From Stentor coeruleus (taxonomy: Eukaryota > Ciliophora > Heterotrichea > Heterotrichida > Stentoridae): a stretch of DNA of 64,000 nt. Of the stretch, positions 40,050 to 49,924 are shown piece by piece (the first letter of the stretch is position 1; each line of letters starts with the position of its first letter). The translations under genes were made by a program, and so were the position numbers. Location of the stretch: the NCBI GenBank assembly GCA_001970955.1, contig MPUH01000217.1, positions 1 through 64,000 on the forward strand, read 5' to 3'. The notes beneath the pieces were generated by a model. It saw only the letters and a list, made by a program, of their open reading frames with translations, ran no database searches and was not told the origin of the DNA.

Positions 40050-41288
40050 TTAACTCTGCATAATTTTTATAAATTTTAGGATCTCAGTTATTTTCCCTAA
40101 AGTTTTCAACCCATCAATAACACTAGAGTCACTTAAAAGTTCAAAAATTTCTGCAAAACATGAGTCAGTCTGTATATCTTTATCACAAAATTTAACTAAG
40201 CGTTCATTTTCCCCAAATGTAGGCTGAACATCTTCAGAAAAGCTCACTTCGCTAATCAGCTCTTCCCCACTACTACTCGACAAAGAAAAAAAATCCCCAT
40301 TAGGACTACAATTTTCCGAAAGGGGTTTTTTCGGAGTTTTAGGTTCTAAATCCTTTTTCCAAACGACAATTTCAGGAGTCAACAAATTATAATCATCAAA
40401 ATTCTTTATAGGCTCTTCTGGAGTAACTTCTAATTCTTTCTCAGGTGGGGAAATAATATGTATAGTCTGTAAAGGTGAATAAAAACTTTGTTCAGGGAAA
40501 TTATCATGCATTTCATCCTGATTTTTTATAGGAGTAACTTCACCAATACTTAAATCATCAGTATGAGTGGACTGATCTTTAAAAGAACTGCAAGTCTCAT
40601 TGCCTGATATTGATTTACTTTGACTTGAATCAAAAAGTGATATGCGTTTACAGTTATCTGAAAAATCACAGCTTGAAATTTTCCTTGGTTTTCTATTGTA
40701 TTTATTTTCTAAGATATTATAAGTTGATGTTTTTTTTGTTTTTTTCTCTGTGAGGACTGGGGTATATGTTTTTGGTATAGGCCTTTGTCGTTCTGGAGTT
40801 ACAAGGTTTGAGTTTTGGGGTGTTCGCTGTATGCCACAAGTATTACTAGTGAATGATTTTTGGGTTTTTTTTGTATTATGGGAAAATGGTCTGGGGTCTT
40901 TTTCATGTAAACTTTTGATTAGTTTTTTTTCAGATTTTTCTTCGATTGTGCAGGATTTGAGTTTTCTTATAGTTTGCTTTTTTTTGATGGAGTTTTCTGG
41001 ACGATTTTTAGGCTCATTGAGTTTTAAAAGGGTTTGTTCGATTATGGGGTGGTCTTCAGTGAGAAGTTTTAGAGAAAAACTGTTTTCTTTGTTGCATTCA
41101 GTGCGTTTCTTTGTTGGACTAGGGGATAAAGGCATATCAGAGTTGTTTTGAGGGCGAATTTTCTTAGGACTGCATGGGGGTTTTTTTGAGCAGGAAGGCT
41201 TGATTGAGGCTTTGGGTTCTTTTATTTCCCCACAAGGACTTAGGTTAATAATCCCAAAAGTAGATGGGCCAGCATTCTCAGTTTCCAT
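40050..41288 (-). CDS. Disordered protein rich in proline-directed phosphosites, 412 aa
   Basis: No recognised domain. The protein is Ser/Thr/Pro/Lys-rich and mostly disordered. It has 14 Ser-Pro or Thr-Pro sites, five of them full CDK-type S/T-P-x-K/R sites (SPKK, SPTK, TPER, TPIK, TPKK). An IQTD motif with a predicted helix (FAEIFELLSDSSVIDGLKTL then LGKITEILKFIKIM) forms the C-terminus, perhaps the only folded part. This looks like a cell-cycle-kinase substrate such as a mitotic or centriolar regulator (inference). It is tail-to-tail with the XMAP215-like gene, 43 bp apart. The start is at an ATG after TATAAAATCATT. Confidence 0.75.
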   Translation of the reverse strand: METENAGPSTFGIINLSPCGEIKEPKASIKPSCSKKPPCSPKKIRPQNNSDMPLSPSPTKKRTECNKENSFSLKLLTEDHPIIEQTLLKLNEPKNRPENSIKKKQTIRKLKSCTIEEKSEKKLIKSLHEKDPRPFSHNTKKTQKSFTSNTCGIQRTPQNSNLVTPERQRPIPKTYTPVLTEKKTKKTSTYNILENKYNRKPRKISSCDFSDNCKRISLFDSSQSKSISGNETCSSFKDQSTHTDDLSIGEVTPIKNQDEMHDNFPEQSFYSPLQTIHIISPPEKELEVTPEEPIKNFDDYNLLTPEIVVWKKDLEPKTPKKPLSENCSPNGDFFSLSSSSGEELISEVSFSEDVQPTFGENERLVKFCDKDIQTDSCFAEIFELLSDSSVIDGLKTLGKITEILKFIKIMQS

Positions 41289-41560
41289 AATGATTTTATA
41301 TGATTTATAATGCAGTGTTTGCTTAATGTTTATTAATGGGATATAATTTTTTTATAAAAATAATGTGCGGCAAAGTGGTTAAATACTTAGAAGGATATTT
41401 AGAGTTTATAGTACTAGTATGTATTATTAAGTAAAAAGATTTAGTTTTGAAAACAATTTTATCTTTATGAGTTTAAATTATACCCTAAGATTTGTCAGTT
41501 CATTATTAGTCACTTGCAAACTGCATATAAATATCAGCAAATACGTAATTTTATCAGACA

Positions 41561-41632
41561 TCCGAGGTAGTATAGTGGTAAGTATTCCTGCCTGTCACGC
41601 AGGAGACCCGGGTTCAATTCCCGGCCTCGGAG
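41561..41632 (+). tRNA. tRNA-Asp (GTC)
   Basis: A 72-nt cloverleaf. The acceptor stem TCCGAGG/CCTCGGA (7 bp) is followed by discriminator G. D-arm with TAGTATAGTGG (A box). Anticodon stem-loop CCTGCCTGTCACGCAGG with anticodon GTC. T-arm CCGGGTTCAATTCCCGG (B box GGTTCAATTCC). No intron, and CCA is not encoded, as usual for eukaryotes. Confidence 0.98.
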
Positions 41633-41639
41633 TTTTTTT
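41633..41639 (+). terminator. RNA polymerase III terminator of the tRNA
   Basis: A run of seven T residues immediately after the discriminator base. Confidence 0.9.
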
Positions 41640-43136
41640 CAGCATTTTATTTTGTATAAAATCATAAGATCACTATTTATAATATATCAAAATGTTCTTT
41701 TTATAAATATATGTTATGCTTTATATTAATTATTCAGCAAATCCGTGCCCTACAAAGGTATGGAGTATTCCCAAGTTGTTGTTATGATCTGTTTCTGATA
41801 ATATCATATTTATTTGGTAATTTTTTTTATTAACTCCCTTACGATTCGGCTTTACATCCACCTACACGAAAAATAAGAAAATATCACTAGGAAATATTAG
41901 AATTTTTCCATAGTGTTATAGAAAAAACTTCTTAACTCTATAACCCAAGCAATTACAACAACAAAAAAATNTTTCCATAGTGTTATAGAAAAAACTTCTT
42001 AACTCTATAACCCAAGCAATTACAACAACAAAAAAATAATCAGATAAAAACTATATTATATATAATAGTGAATAAACTTTTTAAAAATAATTGATTTTCT
42101 AATATTATCCTCAAGTTTATGCACTTTTAAATATTTGCATGAAAATAAAGTTTCAATAATCACCATAAAAATTCTAATGCACTTAAAATAAAAATAGCTC
42201 ATAAGAATTAATTTATAACGATGCTTTAGATTTAATAAACTGATTTTATACTTAAACATAGCTAAACCTAAAACTACAATTAAGGTTTGAAATATTGTAG
42301 GGAAAATATAAACCTTGATTAAATAAACAAATCTATAATAAGTGTAGATTAAAAATATAGATTTGTCTGATATGTTTATACATAAAGATTTAGGAAATAA
42401 AAAATATGGTTTGGGTCTTAAATCTGTTGAGATTAGCATTAAGATTGAGTACTTTTACTTGTAAATCTAAGGCTAATAGTTGTTTTATTGGCAAAGAATA
42501 ATTTTATAATACCAATATTGAAATTAGAAATGATTTTCAGTAAAAAAATTATGATATAAAAGTCATTACATAAAGTTGATATTATTTTTAATTAGGATTC
42601 TCATTGGGTTGAATTCAATTAGCACATATCCTCATTAAAAAAATATTTATACTCTGACCAATTTAAACTAAGTGAAAATTTAAATTTTCCATCAATATTT
42701 TCTCTTATCCAAACAATTTCACTAATTAGAGAAATACAGCATCAAAACTCATTTCTACCACCAACATTTAAAGTTTAAAATAATCTTTTAATACTCGTAA
42801 CTATTAATATTCTTCTTCATATAAAAATCAAATTTATTAATCTCTCTTAATTATTATACTTCCTCATATTTTAGCTAAAAAACCTATTTATATAAATTTA
42901 ACTGAAAATATTTACATCATATTCTAATTATCATCAACTTAAATTACAAACCATATTTCAAATAGATTTCATAATCTTTTACATATAAATAAATACTCAT
43001 ATTCAAAATTTTCAAATTATTTTACTCCACATTTACAACAAAAACAGGGGGAAAAAATTATTCCTTTCCACAATTATCTATAAATCTTCCAAAAACTACA
43101 CCTAATTATATAAAAATTTCCTTGTTAAAAACTATT
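41640..43136. other. Gene-free stretch, ~1.5 kb
   Basis: Contains the assembly junction at 41971 (41905-41970 recurs as 41972-42037, 66 bp). At 41745-41910 a single plus frame reads like protein over about 55 codons with two stops, perhaps a relic. The minus-strand frame at 42056-42439 is rich in Ile/Phe/Tyr/Lys, as expected from AT-rich noncoding DNA, and was not accepted. Confidence 0.5.
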
Positions 43137-43583
43137 TTATTCGATAAGCGTTGTTTTAAACCTCATTAGAGGAGACACACAACGAGATGTAGTACGACTA
43201 TTCACATTAGTACTACAAAGTGAATGACTCTGATTAATTTTTTCAATTATATTAACACTGCTTAGGCTAGCATTACTTGAAAAGATACGACCTTGTTTTG
43301 ATATAGTTTTTCTATCATCGTTCTTTTCTGGGGAAGGAGTAGTACTTGAATAAATTTCAAAGCTTGGAGTGTTAATTGTACTTGTTTGAATTGATTTTGG
43401 GATTTCTATTCTTACGATTTTCTTAGATTCGTTTTCTTTATTAAGTCTTTTTTCTTCAGGAAACAAAAAGCTGATGTTTGCTAAAAACTCAGTCCTTTCG
43501 CCATCACTGTACGTTTTTTCTATGTTGCTTTCTTGAATTGTGGTTAAACGATTACTATCAAGACAAGATATATGTAAGCCCAT
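43137..43583 (-). CDS. Acylated low-complexity protein, 148 aa, unknown
   Basis: It begins MGLHISCLD: Gly2, Ser6 and Cys7 fit myristoylation with possible palmitoylation. The rest is Ser/Thr-rich and disordered, with a few proline-directed sites (NTPSF, TPSPEK, VSPLM). No domain or membrane segment. It is flanked by about 900-1,500 bp of AT-rich DNA on both sides. Codon use and the N-terminal signal argue for a real gene. Confidence 0.65.
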   Translation of the reverse strand: MGLHISCLDSNRLTTIQESNIEKTYSDGERTEFLANISFLFPEEKRLNKENESKKIVRIEIPKSIQTSTINTPSFEIYSSTTPSPEKNDDRKTISKQGRIFSSNASLSSVNIIEKINQSHSLCSTNVNSRTTSRCVSPLMRFKTTLIE

Positions 43584-44487
43584 GTAAAATATAAATATTA
43601 TGCTTTAGAAATACTCCACACTTGTAAATGATGATTTTTTCATAATAACATGCTGAGTATATTGAAAATAAACTATGAAGAAAACATGTATTTTTAAACA
43701 ATTTATATATTTTAATCGTGTTTGATGCTATTATTTAGAGATATAGGCTTGCTGGTTTATTAAAAAACTAAACAAAATTTTTATTATTGATGAGTCAGTT
43801 GAGAAAAAAAAAATCCTGGTTTGATATGATTTTTGAAGTATGACTAATAATAAATTATGGGATTTAAAGAGGAGAATAAGTTATGAGTTGAATTTTTAGG
43901 TTTGCGAAGGGTGCTTAAGTGTATTTTATTATTGAGAATATATAAAATAGATTTTTTATTGCAATCTTATGCTAAAGTTTAATAATCAACAAGTTTGCTG
44001 AATTTATTCAATCAGTTATTATGCTTATAATAAAAATATCATTTTAAAATCTATTTCAGTAGATAAGCTCATAATCTTCTATATAAAATAAACTCTAATA
44101 TAAATTCCTAATTTTTTTTACCTCATAATCTTCATCATCTCATACATCCTAAACATAATCCGTTCTTATAACAAAATCATATCTTCATCACACATATTTC
44201 TCATAAAATCCACAAAAAATATCACTAAAAAGCCCTGTTTTTGCATTGGAAAATTTTATCAGCCCCTTTCTTATAAAATACTCTCATTATCCTATCAAAC
44301 CCTCCCCTTTCCTTAATTCCTATCAATTTTCAATAAAAAAATCCTATTATCACACCTTTATCCAATCTACAATTAAAATCCTTAATCTCAATCTTTATCT
44401 TTAAACATCTCATAATCTGTTTTCCATATTCTCCAATATTTTTCATCATAATATCTACTTGGCTAAAGCCTACTATCTTAATAACAT
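43584..44487. other. Gene-free stretch, 904 bp
   Basis: AT-rich, pyrimidine-rich toward 44100-44480 just before the LIN9-like start. No gene or RNA recognised. Confidence 0.6.
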
Positions 44488-46221
44488 ATGAATTCAATCG
44501 AAGAGCGTATGGGTCCACGTTGGTCCGAAGAAGAGCTTCATCTTCTATTCAACGGTCTGAGGAAGCATGGCCGGAACTGGTCAGCGATATCAGAAGATTT
44601 CAAACAACTCAAATCCCAAAGCATCTACCCTCGAACGGATTCAATGATCGAAGCTATCTATCTTAAGAACAAAACATATTTAAGTATCCCTTCAGCGAAT
44701 CCAACAGATTTCGCGGCGATTATGGCAGATCATTACGATTCTTCTGAGGGGATTAAGTATGAGCTACAAGACGATGATATGAAAAAGCACTCCCCAAGTG
44801 AAGATCCTTTGGGCTTGCCGAAAAAAAGGCAGGATCGTCCATACGATCTGAAGACCTCATCTAAAAAGCTGTGTCAGAAAAAATGCGACTGTTATGAATA
44901 CATAAGCAAACTTGCAGACCCCTCTTATATCCACAGTAAAAAGCTCATAGAAGGCTACTCTAGAAAATCTTTTGATAACTTTGTATATGCGCGAGGGACA
45001 TACTTAAATGACTATGCCCTTAATAAAACAGAAGAAAATCCTGTCTCACCAAAATTCCTCCAATGGTGCAAAGCTGAATGGTTTTACAGTTATATCGACA
45101 AAGGGTTTTTCGAGTACAACGAATTCGAAGAAGCTCTTAAAGTCTTAAAAGTCAACGAAATTGAGGTTTTTACAAAATATGAATTCCAAGTTATAAGAAA
45201 TGCTTTAGGAAGACCAAGAAGATTTTCAGCTAATTTCATAGCCCAGGAAAGAAAAAAACTCACTAAATGCCGAGAAGCTATGAAAGTTCTTCAACAAGGT
45301 AAAGTTTTACCTCTAGCTTATCATGACATGCTTATCTATATCAAAATCAATCAAACAAATCCTTCATCAAGGCTTATGGTTGGGCAGAAAGTCTTAGCAG
45401 TCCACCCATCCACAAGAGAACTTCGTAGTGGGAGTATTTTAACTTTAGATTCTTCTAGATACCATATTCAATTTGATAGACCAGAACTTGGAGTAGCCCC
45501 AGTTACCGATAGTCAGATTCTCCCGCTCATTACCGAATCATCTAAAACTTGTGAAATAGAAGAACCAGCTACTTTTGTATACAAACCTGTTCAAGAACGT
45601 GAAGTTATCAGTTCAAGCTTTGTTATTGAAGGTTTTAAAGCTGGTGTCAATATTTATGCAATGGCCTTTCTTCTCAAACTTCTTGAAAGAAAAGAAGCAC
45701 TTATTGAACTTCTTAAACAATACAATGCGGAGTTCGCTGAAAATATGAGTAAACACCCAGCATGGAGGCCTGACTATGACCTTCAACAACAATATGCTTG
45801 GATTGTAATAATAATATAGTGTGTAGCAATACAAGCTATCAACACAAGCATTTCTAAAGTTTTAGAAATATTCAGATTACGCAATAGACCTCCACCACAA
45901 CAGGTTGTGACTATTGAACAAGACAACAAAATTGAACAGATTCGTGATGCTGCAATGAGCATCCTTATGGATCAAGAACTTGAACAGCGACCAAGTCAGT
46001 TTTCAGAAAATGAGCATCTCCGTATACAAGAGTTCTTAAAAAATGGTGTCGTGCTTATAGGGGTAATGGATTTGATGATAAAAGAAAATGATTATAGTCT
46101 TGTGAAACATTTAGATGAAAATCTTACTTTGTTGTCCCCAGCTTGTGAAAGCAATAAAGTCAAATTTGAAGAAGTGTGTAGACTGGTTGATCAAATCAAA
46201 AATAAGATAACGAATAGGTAG
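44488..46221 (+). CDS. LIN9/ALWAYS EARLY homologue with SANT domain (MuvB/DREAM core), 572 aa, one 15-nt intron
   Basis: LIN9/Mip130/ALY proteins are core subunits of the MuvB/DREAM complex, which represses or activates cell-cycle genes. The N-terminal SANT/Myb domain (about residues 9-60, GPRWSEEELHLLFNGLRKHG) is the plant ALY arrangement; animal LIN9 lacks it. The DIRP domain (about 232-330) is well conserved: LGRPRRFSANFIAQERKKL followed by a Tudor-like stretch (VGQKVLAVHPSTRELRSGSI). The 15-nt intron 45805-45819 lies between codons; splicing continues the helical C-terminal region (CVAIQAINTSISKVLEIFRL) to TAG at 46221. Ten bp separate it tail to tail from the OPA3-like gene. Confidence 0.93.
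45805..45819 (+). other. 15-nt intron in the LIN9-like gene
   Basis: GTAATAATAATATAG, phase 0, ending in an in-frame TAG if retained. Downstream the same frame stays open for 133 codons. Confidence 0.9.
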
Positions 46222-46231
46222 TTTTGGGATT

Positions 46232-46735
46232 TTATGGGTTAATTAGAGCTTTTTTGTTATGAGAAGCTTGGGTTTTTAGTTTTTCACGATCGAAAAGTTC
46301 ATCACGCAATTTTTCGACTTGGAGACAGAGGGTTCTATAGTTTTGGCTTGTTTTTGAGACTGTGACTTGAAGGTTTGTCAGCTGGTCTAATAATTTTTGT
46401 TCTTTGATTTTTGTGTCACGGCTTAGTTTATTAAGTTCGTAATACCCCCATGTTAAGAGAGTACTATAAGCTATGAACTCACCTATAAAATCAGCACCTG
46501 AATCTAAGGCTTTTTCATCACTTAAAGGTTTTATATATTCACTAAATCCTTGATTGGTTAATGATCGGGTTAATCGAATGTTAAAACTATGATACTTCTG
46601 ACCTAGGAAGATTAGAATGTATTGAGCTCGTTGTCGCTCATGCCCACTGATTTTTAGAGAAGCTTTAAAGTAACTTGCTACAGGCTTGGTAAAAGTACGA
46701 ATTATCAGAGAGAGGATTTTGAAAAAAGGAATCAT
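46232..46735 (-). CDS. OPA3-like protein, 167 aa
   Basis: Matches the OPA3 family (optic atrophy 3; mitochondrial or peroxisomal membrane in other organisms). The N-terminus MIPFFKILSLIIRTFTKPVA parallels the PLAKL..L..RQ.SKPLAN opening of OPA3. The middle has GQKYHSFNIRLTRSLTNQGF and the helix SGADFIGEFIAYSTLLTWGYYE corresponds to the family's conserved membrane-associated GAxxxGE segment. A coiled-coil tail follows (about residues 105-155). Length is typical. It has no partner clue from the context; the LIN9-like gene ends 10 bp away on the other strand. Confidence 0.88.
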   Translation of the reverse strand: MIPFFKILSLIIRTFTKPVASYFKASLKISGHERQRAQYILIFLGQKYHSFNIRLTRSLTNQGFSEYIKPLSDEKALDSGADFIGEFIAYSTLLTWGYYELNKLSRDTKIKEQKLLDQLTNLQVTVSKTSQNYRTLCLQVEKLRDELFDREKLKTQASHNKKALINP

Positions 46736-48043
46736 TTTATTAGAGAGATTTTTTAATTGGGAAATTTATGTTATGATTATGTTTAAGACAATTAGATAGG
46801 TTTTTTAGGATAGTTTTTGTTAAAAATTATTTTTTTTGGTATTTGCAAAACATGGAATTGTCTTTTATGATAATCAAGATTTTCAATGTATTTCTAAAGG
46901 AATTAAAAGCTTGAAAACAAATAATATTAATAAAGATAAGGTACTCTAGTTTAAACAAGAAGAGCTTTAAATTATGCATATCCATTAATTATTTAATATT
47001 TGATAAATAGAGTTCAAAAAGAGATATTAGCGTAATAATCTAATATTAAAGAATACAATATAAACTTTTAATAATTTTTATTATATGTTTGCTGTAGTGT
47101 ATATATTTTTTTGTTATGAAAATTTAGGTTAAAAGTTCTGAAATTAATATGCTTATCCCAAAAACACAAGACTATAAAATTCATAGGTTTTCTAATAATA
47201 AATAGAACCTTTAAGATATTCTAATAATTAGGTTCTAGAAATGAGCCTATAAAACAAGAATTTTTAGGATTCAAGCAAAGATCAGGTATTTAGTTAATTT
47301 TAAAGTAACTATTAGATTAAAAAAAGCCTTTTAGACTATGTTAAAGATATTTAGTCTGATAAAAAAATTTTGACAAATTATTAAGGTAAATTTTTGCGTA
47401 TTAGAATTTTGTATTTATAAGAAAATTTAGATTAAAAATAGTGATTTTTTATTTTGCGATAAGGTTTGGGTAGATTTTATACTTAGATAATGAAATATTT
47501 ATACNTTAAAAATAGTGATTTTTTATTTTGCGATAAGGTTTGGGTAGATTTTATACTTAGATAATGAAATATTTATACTGTTGACGATCGAGAATATTCG
47601 GAAGGAATTGAAAATGGTTATGAATAAAAATCATGGACTTAGCTAAAAAATGACCCTGAGTCAGGCTTTAAACACGTATTTTTCATTAACTAAATATTAT
47701 TTTATGAATAGCTTAGTATTTTTTTAATAAAACTGACTGATTTATTAATCCACAATGAATTATTGTATGACGTTCTTATAAAATTAATGAGTTTTTCGTA
47801 AATTCCAATATTTTTTGTTTAATCACTAATTGATACTACTATAAATACTATATAATTTCTAATTCCCTTACTGTAATATCATTAATTTCGTCTTTACAAA
47901 CCACCTTTTAAGTGAATAGTAAAAACTTTTTAAATACACTTTTAATAATTACCTTAGTCTTGATTTTAAAGATAAATTTTCTAATTAGCCATTACCATCT
48001 CAAAAGCAACCCTTAATAATGCAAAATCATAATATTTTAAGGG
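46736..48043. other. Gene-free stretch, 1.3 kb
   Basis: AT-rich. Contains the assembly junction at 47505 (47432-47504 recurs as 47506-47578, 73 bp). A stop-interrupted protein-like stretch lies at 47578-47760. Nothing firm. Confidence 0.5.
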
Positions 48044-49924
48044 ATGTTTAGGCAGAAGCTTAATCCTAAAGTGTTGCAGCATTTTAAGACAAAAACGAAC
48101 CAAGAGGTAGGATTTATGTGTATTTTACAATTACCCAAAACTCACGGAATATGTGGTTATTCCAGTGAAGTCCAGAGGTACAGCAGACTTGAAGAAGCTA
48201 ACTATCGCAAAACTCTGATTAATGCCGCCACAGTCATCCAAAAAAACGTTCGAAAGTTTCTAGCCCAGCATCTCCTAACACGTTTAAAACTCTTAAAACA
48301 AAAAGAAATCCAAAACCAAAATGCCACGATAATTCAAAAGCATATCAGACAGCACCTTGCTAAAAAAAAGCTAGTCTATTTAAAACTCATGAAAAATCTC
48401 CTAGACATTAGAGAAGGAGCAGCAAAATGTATTCAGAAAAATTATAGGATAAGCCTTTTAAAAAAGAATATTCATATTCTAAATCTAATAGGCTGTCTTA
48501 GAAAAATCAGAACACAAGCAGCTGTTCGTATACAAAAAGTCCTTAGGAGCTATTTTGTCCGTAAAGAACTTTACTTTATAAGAAATAAAAAGTTATCATT
48601 GTTGATCACATGGTGGTACCCTGCTAAAAATGTATCGATTGCAGGTAGTTTCACGTATCCACCATGGAAAATGGAGATCCCATTAATATACTCACCTTTG
48701 TTGAAAGCTTTTTACTCATCATTTTTCATAGAAAACAATCTACAGCCAGCACGCTATTATCTAAAATTTATAGTTGATAACATGTGGCTTTGCGATGGGA
48801 AAATGCAACTTGCCCAAGATCTTGAAGGCAATTATAATAATGTTTTGACTGTTTTTAAAGAAAATTTTGTTGTGAGAAAATCAGCGAGCACGAGGAATTT
48901 TGTGTTGGACGACTTCCAGAAACCCCAACTTGGAGAAACTAAAGTGCCAAGAATCTACTCTGGGAATATAAATTCAATAGGAGCAGCTGGGTTTTTGAAA
49001 AATGAAGATTGTAATTTGACTGTAAAGCTGTATTTTGGGTCTTTTATGGCTTCACATCCTAGAAAAAAAAATGCTGAACTTGAAATGGAAAACTCTGCTG
49101 ATGTTTGTTTTGCTGACTTTGATGAACAGATTTTTGGTATTGCTGATGGAGTTGGAGAATGGGAGTCTTTCGGTATTGACCCAAGCATGTTTCCTAAGGA
49201 GCTGATTGAAAACTTTAGAAAAGAATTCATGTTGAATAGGCTCAGTTCTGGTGTGAACGATTTTGAAATATGTGGGTATTTAGAAAAACTGCTAAACTCT
49301 GCATATAAAAGAACAAAGAATTATGGAAGCTCAACAGTTTTATTAGGAATATTAAGACAAAACCACTTATATACCCTTAGCCTTGGAGATTCTAGTTTTC
49401 TTGTCTTAAGGCCAAGAGAAAATAAGTTGCAATTGACTGAAATATTCAGATTGGTTGAACAACAGCATACATTTAACTGTCCATATCAACTTTCTAGAAT
49501 GCCTGAAGTTTGTGATTATGAATATATGCAGCAAAAAGGATTTAGTTCGCTTATATCTTTCCTTAAAAGAAATTCTTCAGCTGAGTATGACCTTCCACAA
49601 GATGCTCGTGCTGAAATAATACCTTTACAACCGTGTGATATCGTTATAATAGGAACTGACGGACTTTTCGATAACTTGTATGACTCGGATATAATAAGAA
49701 TAGCTGAACAGTTTCTTCATTATGGGCTAACCCCTGAAAGTTTTTGCCAAAAACTAGCGAAAGAGCTAGTGATGCAGGCAATTAATAAAGGTTGGGACAC
49801 AACTTATAAATCTCCGTTTAGTAAAAATGCCTCCAAGTATGGCAAAAGGTATTTAGGGGGTAAACTTGATGATACAACTGTCATTGTCTCCATAGCTATG
49901 GAAGAGTCCGCAGTTTTCAGATAA
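48044..49924 (+). CDS. IQ-motif / AMPK-type glycogen-binding / PP2C phosphatase fusion, 626 aa
   Basis: Three modules in one frame. Residues 60-180 hold four IQ motifs (ATVIQKNVRKFLAQ, ATIIQKHIRQHLAK, AKCIQKNYRISLLK, AVRIQKVLRSYFVR), predicted calmodulin sites. Residues about 188-270 match the AMPK-beta/CBM48 carbohydrate-binding fold: ITWWYPAKNVSIAGSFTYPPW and ARYYLKFIVDNMWLCDG correspond to the GSFNNW and YKFxVDGxW strands. Residues about 320-620 are a PP2C-type Ser/Thr phosphatase closest in style to PPTC7: GIADGVGEW, TVLLGIL...LYTLSLGDSSFL, EQQHTFNCPYQL, VIIGTDGLFDNL and the C-terminal LDDTTVIVS metal-binding Asp. The metal-site aspartates are present, so it should be active. A calcium-controlled, glycogen-targeted phosphatase is a reasonable inference. 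Confidence 0.9.
   Translation: MFRQKLNPKVLQHFKTKTNQEVGFMCILQLPKTHGICGYSSEVQRYSRLEEANYRKTLINAATVIQKNVRKFLAQHLLTRLKLLKQKEIQNQNATIIQKHIRQHLAKKKLVYLKLMKNLLDIREGAAKCIQKNYRISLLKKNIHILNLIGCLRKIRTQAAVRIQKVLRSYFVRKELYFIRNKKLSLLITWWYPAKNVSIAGSFTYPPWKMEIPLIYSPLLKAFYSSFFIENNLQPARYYLKFIVDNMWLCDGKMQLAQDLEGNYNNVLTVFKENFVVRKSASTRNFVLDDFQKPQLGETKVPRIYSGNINSIGAAGFLKNEDCNLTVKLYFGSFMASHPRKKNAELEMENSADVCFADFDEQIFGIADGVGEWESFGIDPSMFPKELIENFRKEFMLNRLSSGVNDFEICGYLEKLLNSAYKRTKNYGSSTVLLGILRQNHLYTLSLGDSSFLVLRPRENKLQLTEIFRLVEQQHTFNCPYQLSRMPEVCDYEYMQQKGFSSLISFLKRNSSAEYDLPQDARAEIIPLQPCDIVIIGTDGLFDNLYDSDIIRIAEQFLHYGLTPESFCQKLAKELVMQAINKGWDTTYKSPFSKNASKYGKRYLGGKLDDTTVIVSIAMEESAVFR

Noticed and set aside
40750-41151. 133-codon plus-strand frame
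   Set aside because: Lies opposite the phosphosite-rich minus-strand gene, and its Phe/Val/Gly-rich text is the complement of Lys/Ser/Pro codons.
41467-41667. 66-codon frame covering the tRNA
   Set aside because: The tRNA-Asp explains the sequence; the frame is accidental.
41780-41805. Possible C/D-box snoRNA (ATGAT...CTGA)
   Set aside because: Box C is not a proper RTGATGA and there is no flanking stem.
42056-42439. 127-codon minus-strand frame
   Set aside because: Rich in Ile, Phe, Tyr, Lys and Leu as expected for AT-rich noncoding DNA, no domain, and flush against the assembly duplication.
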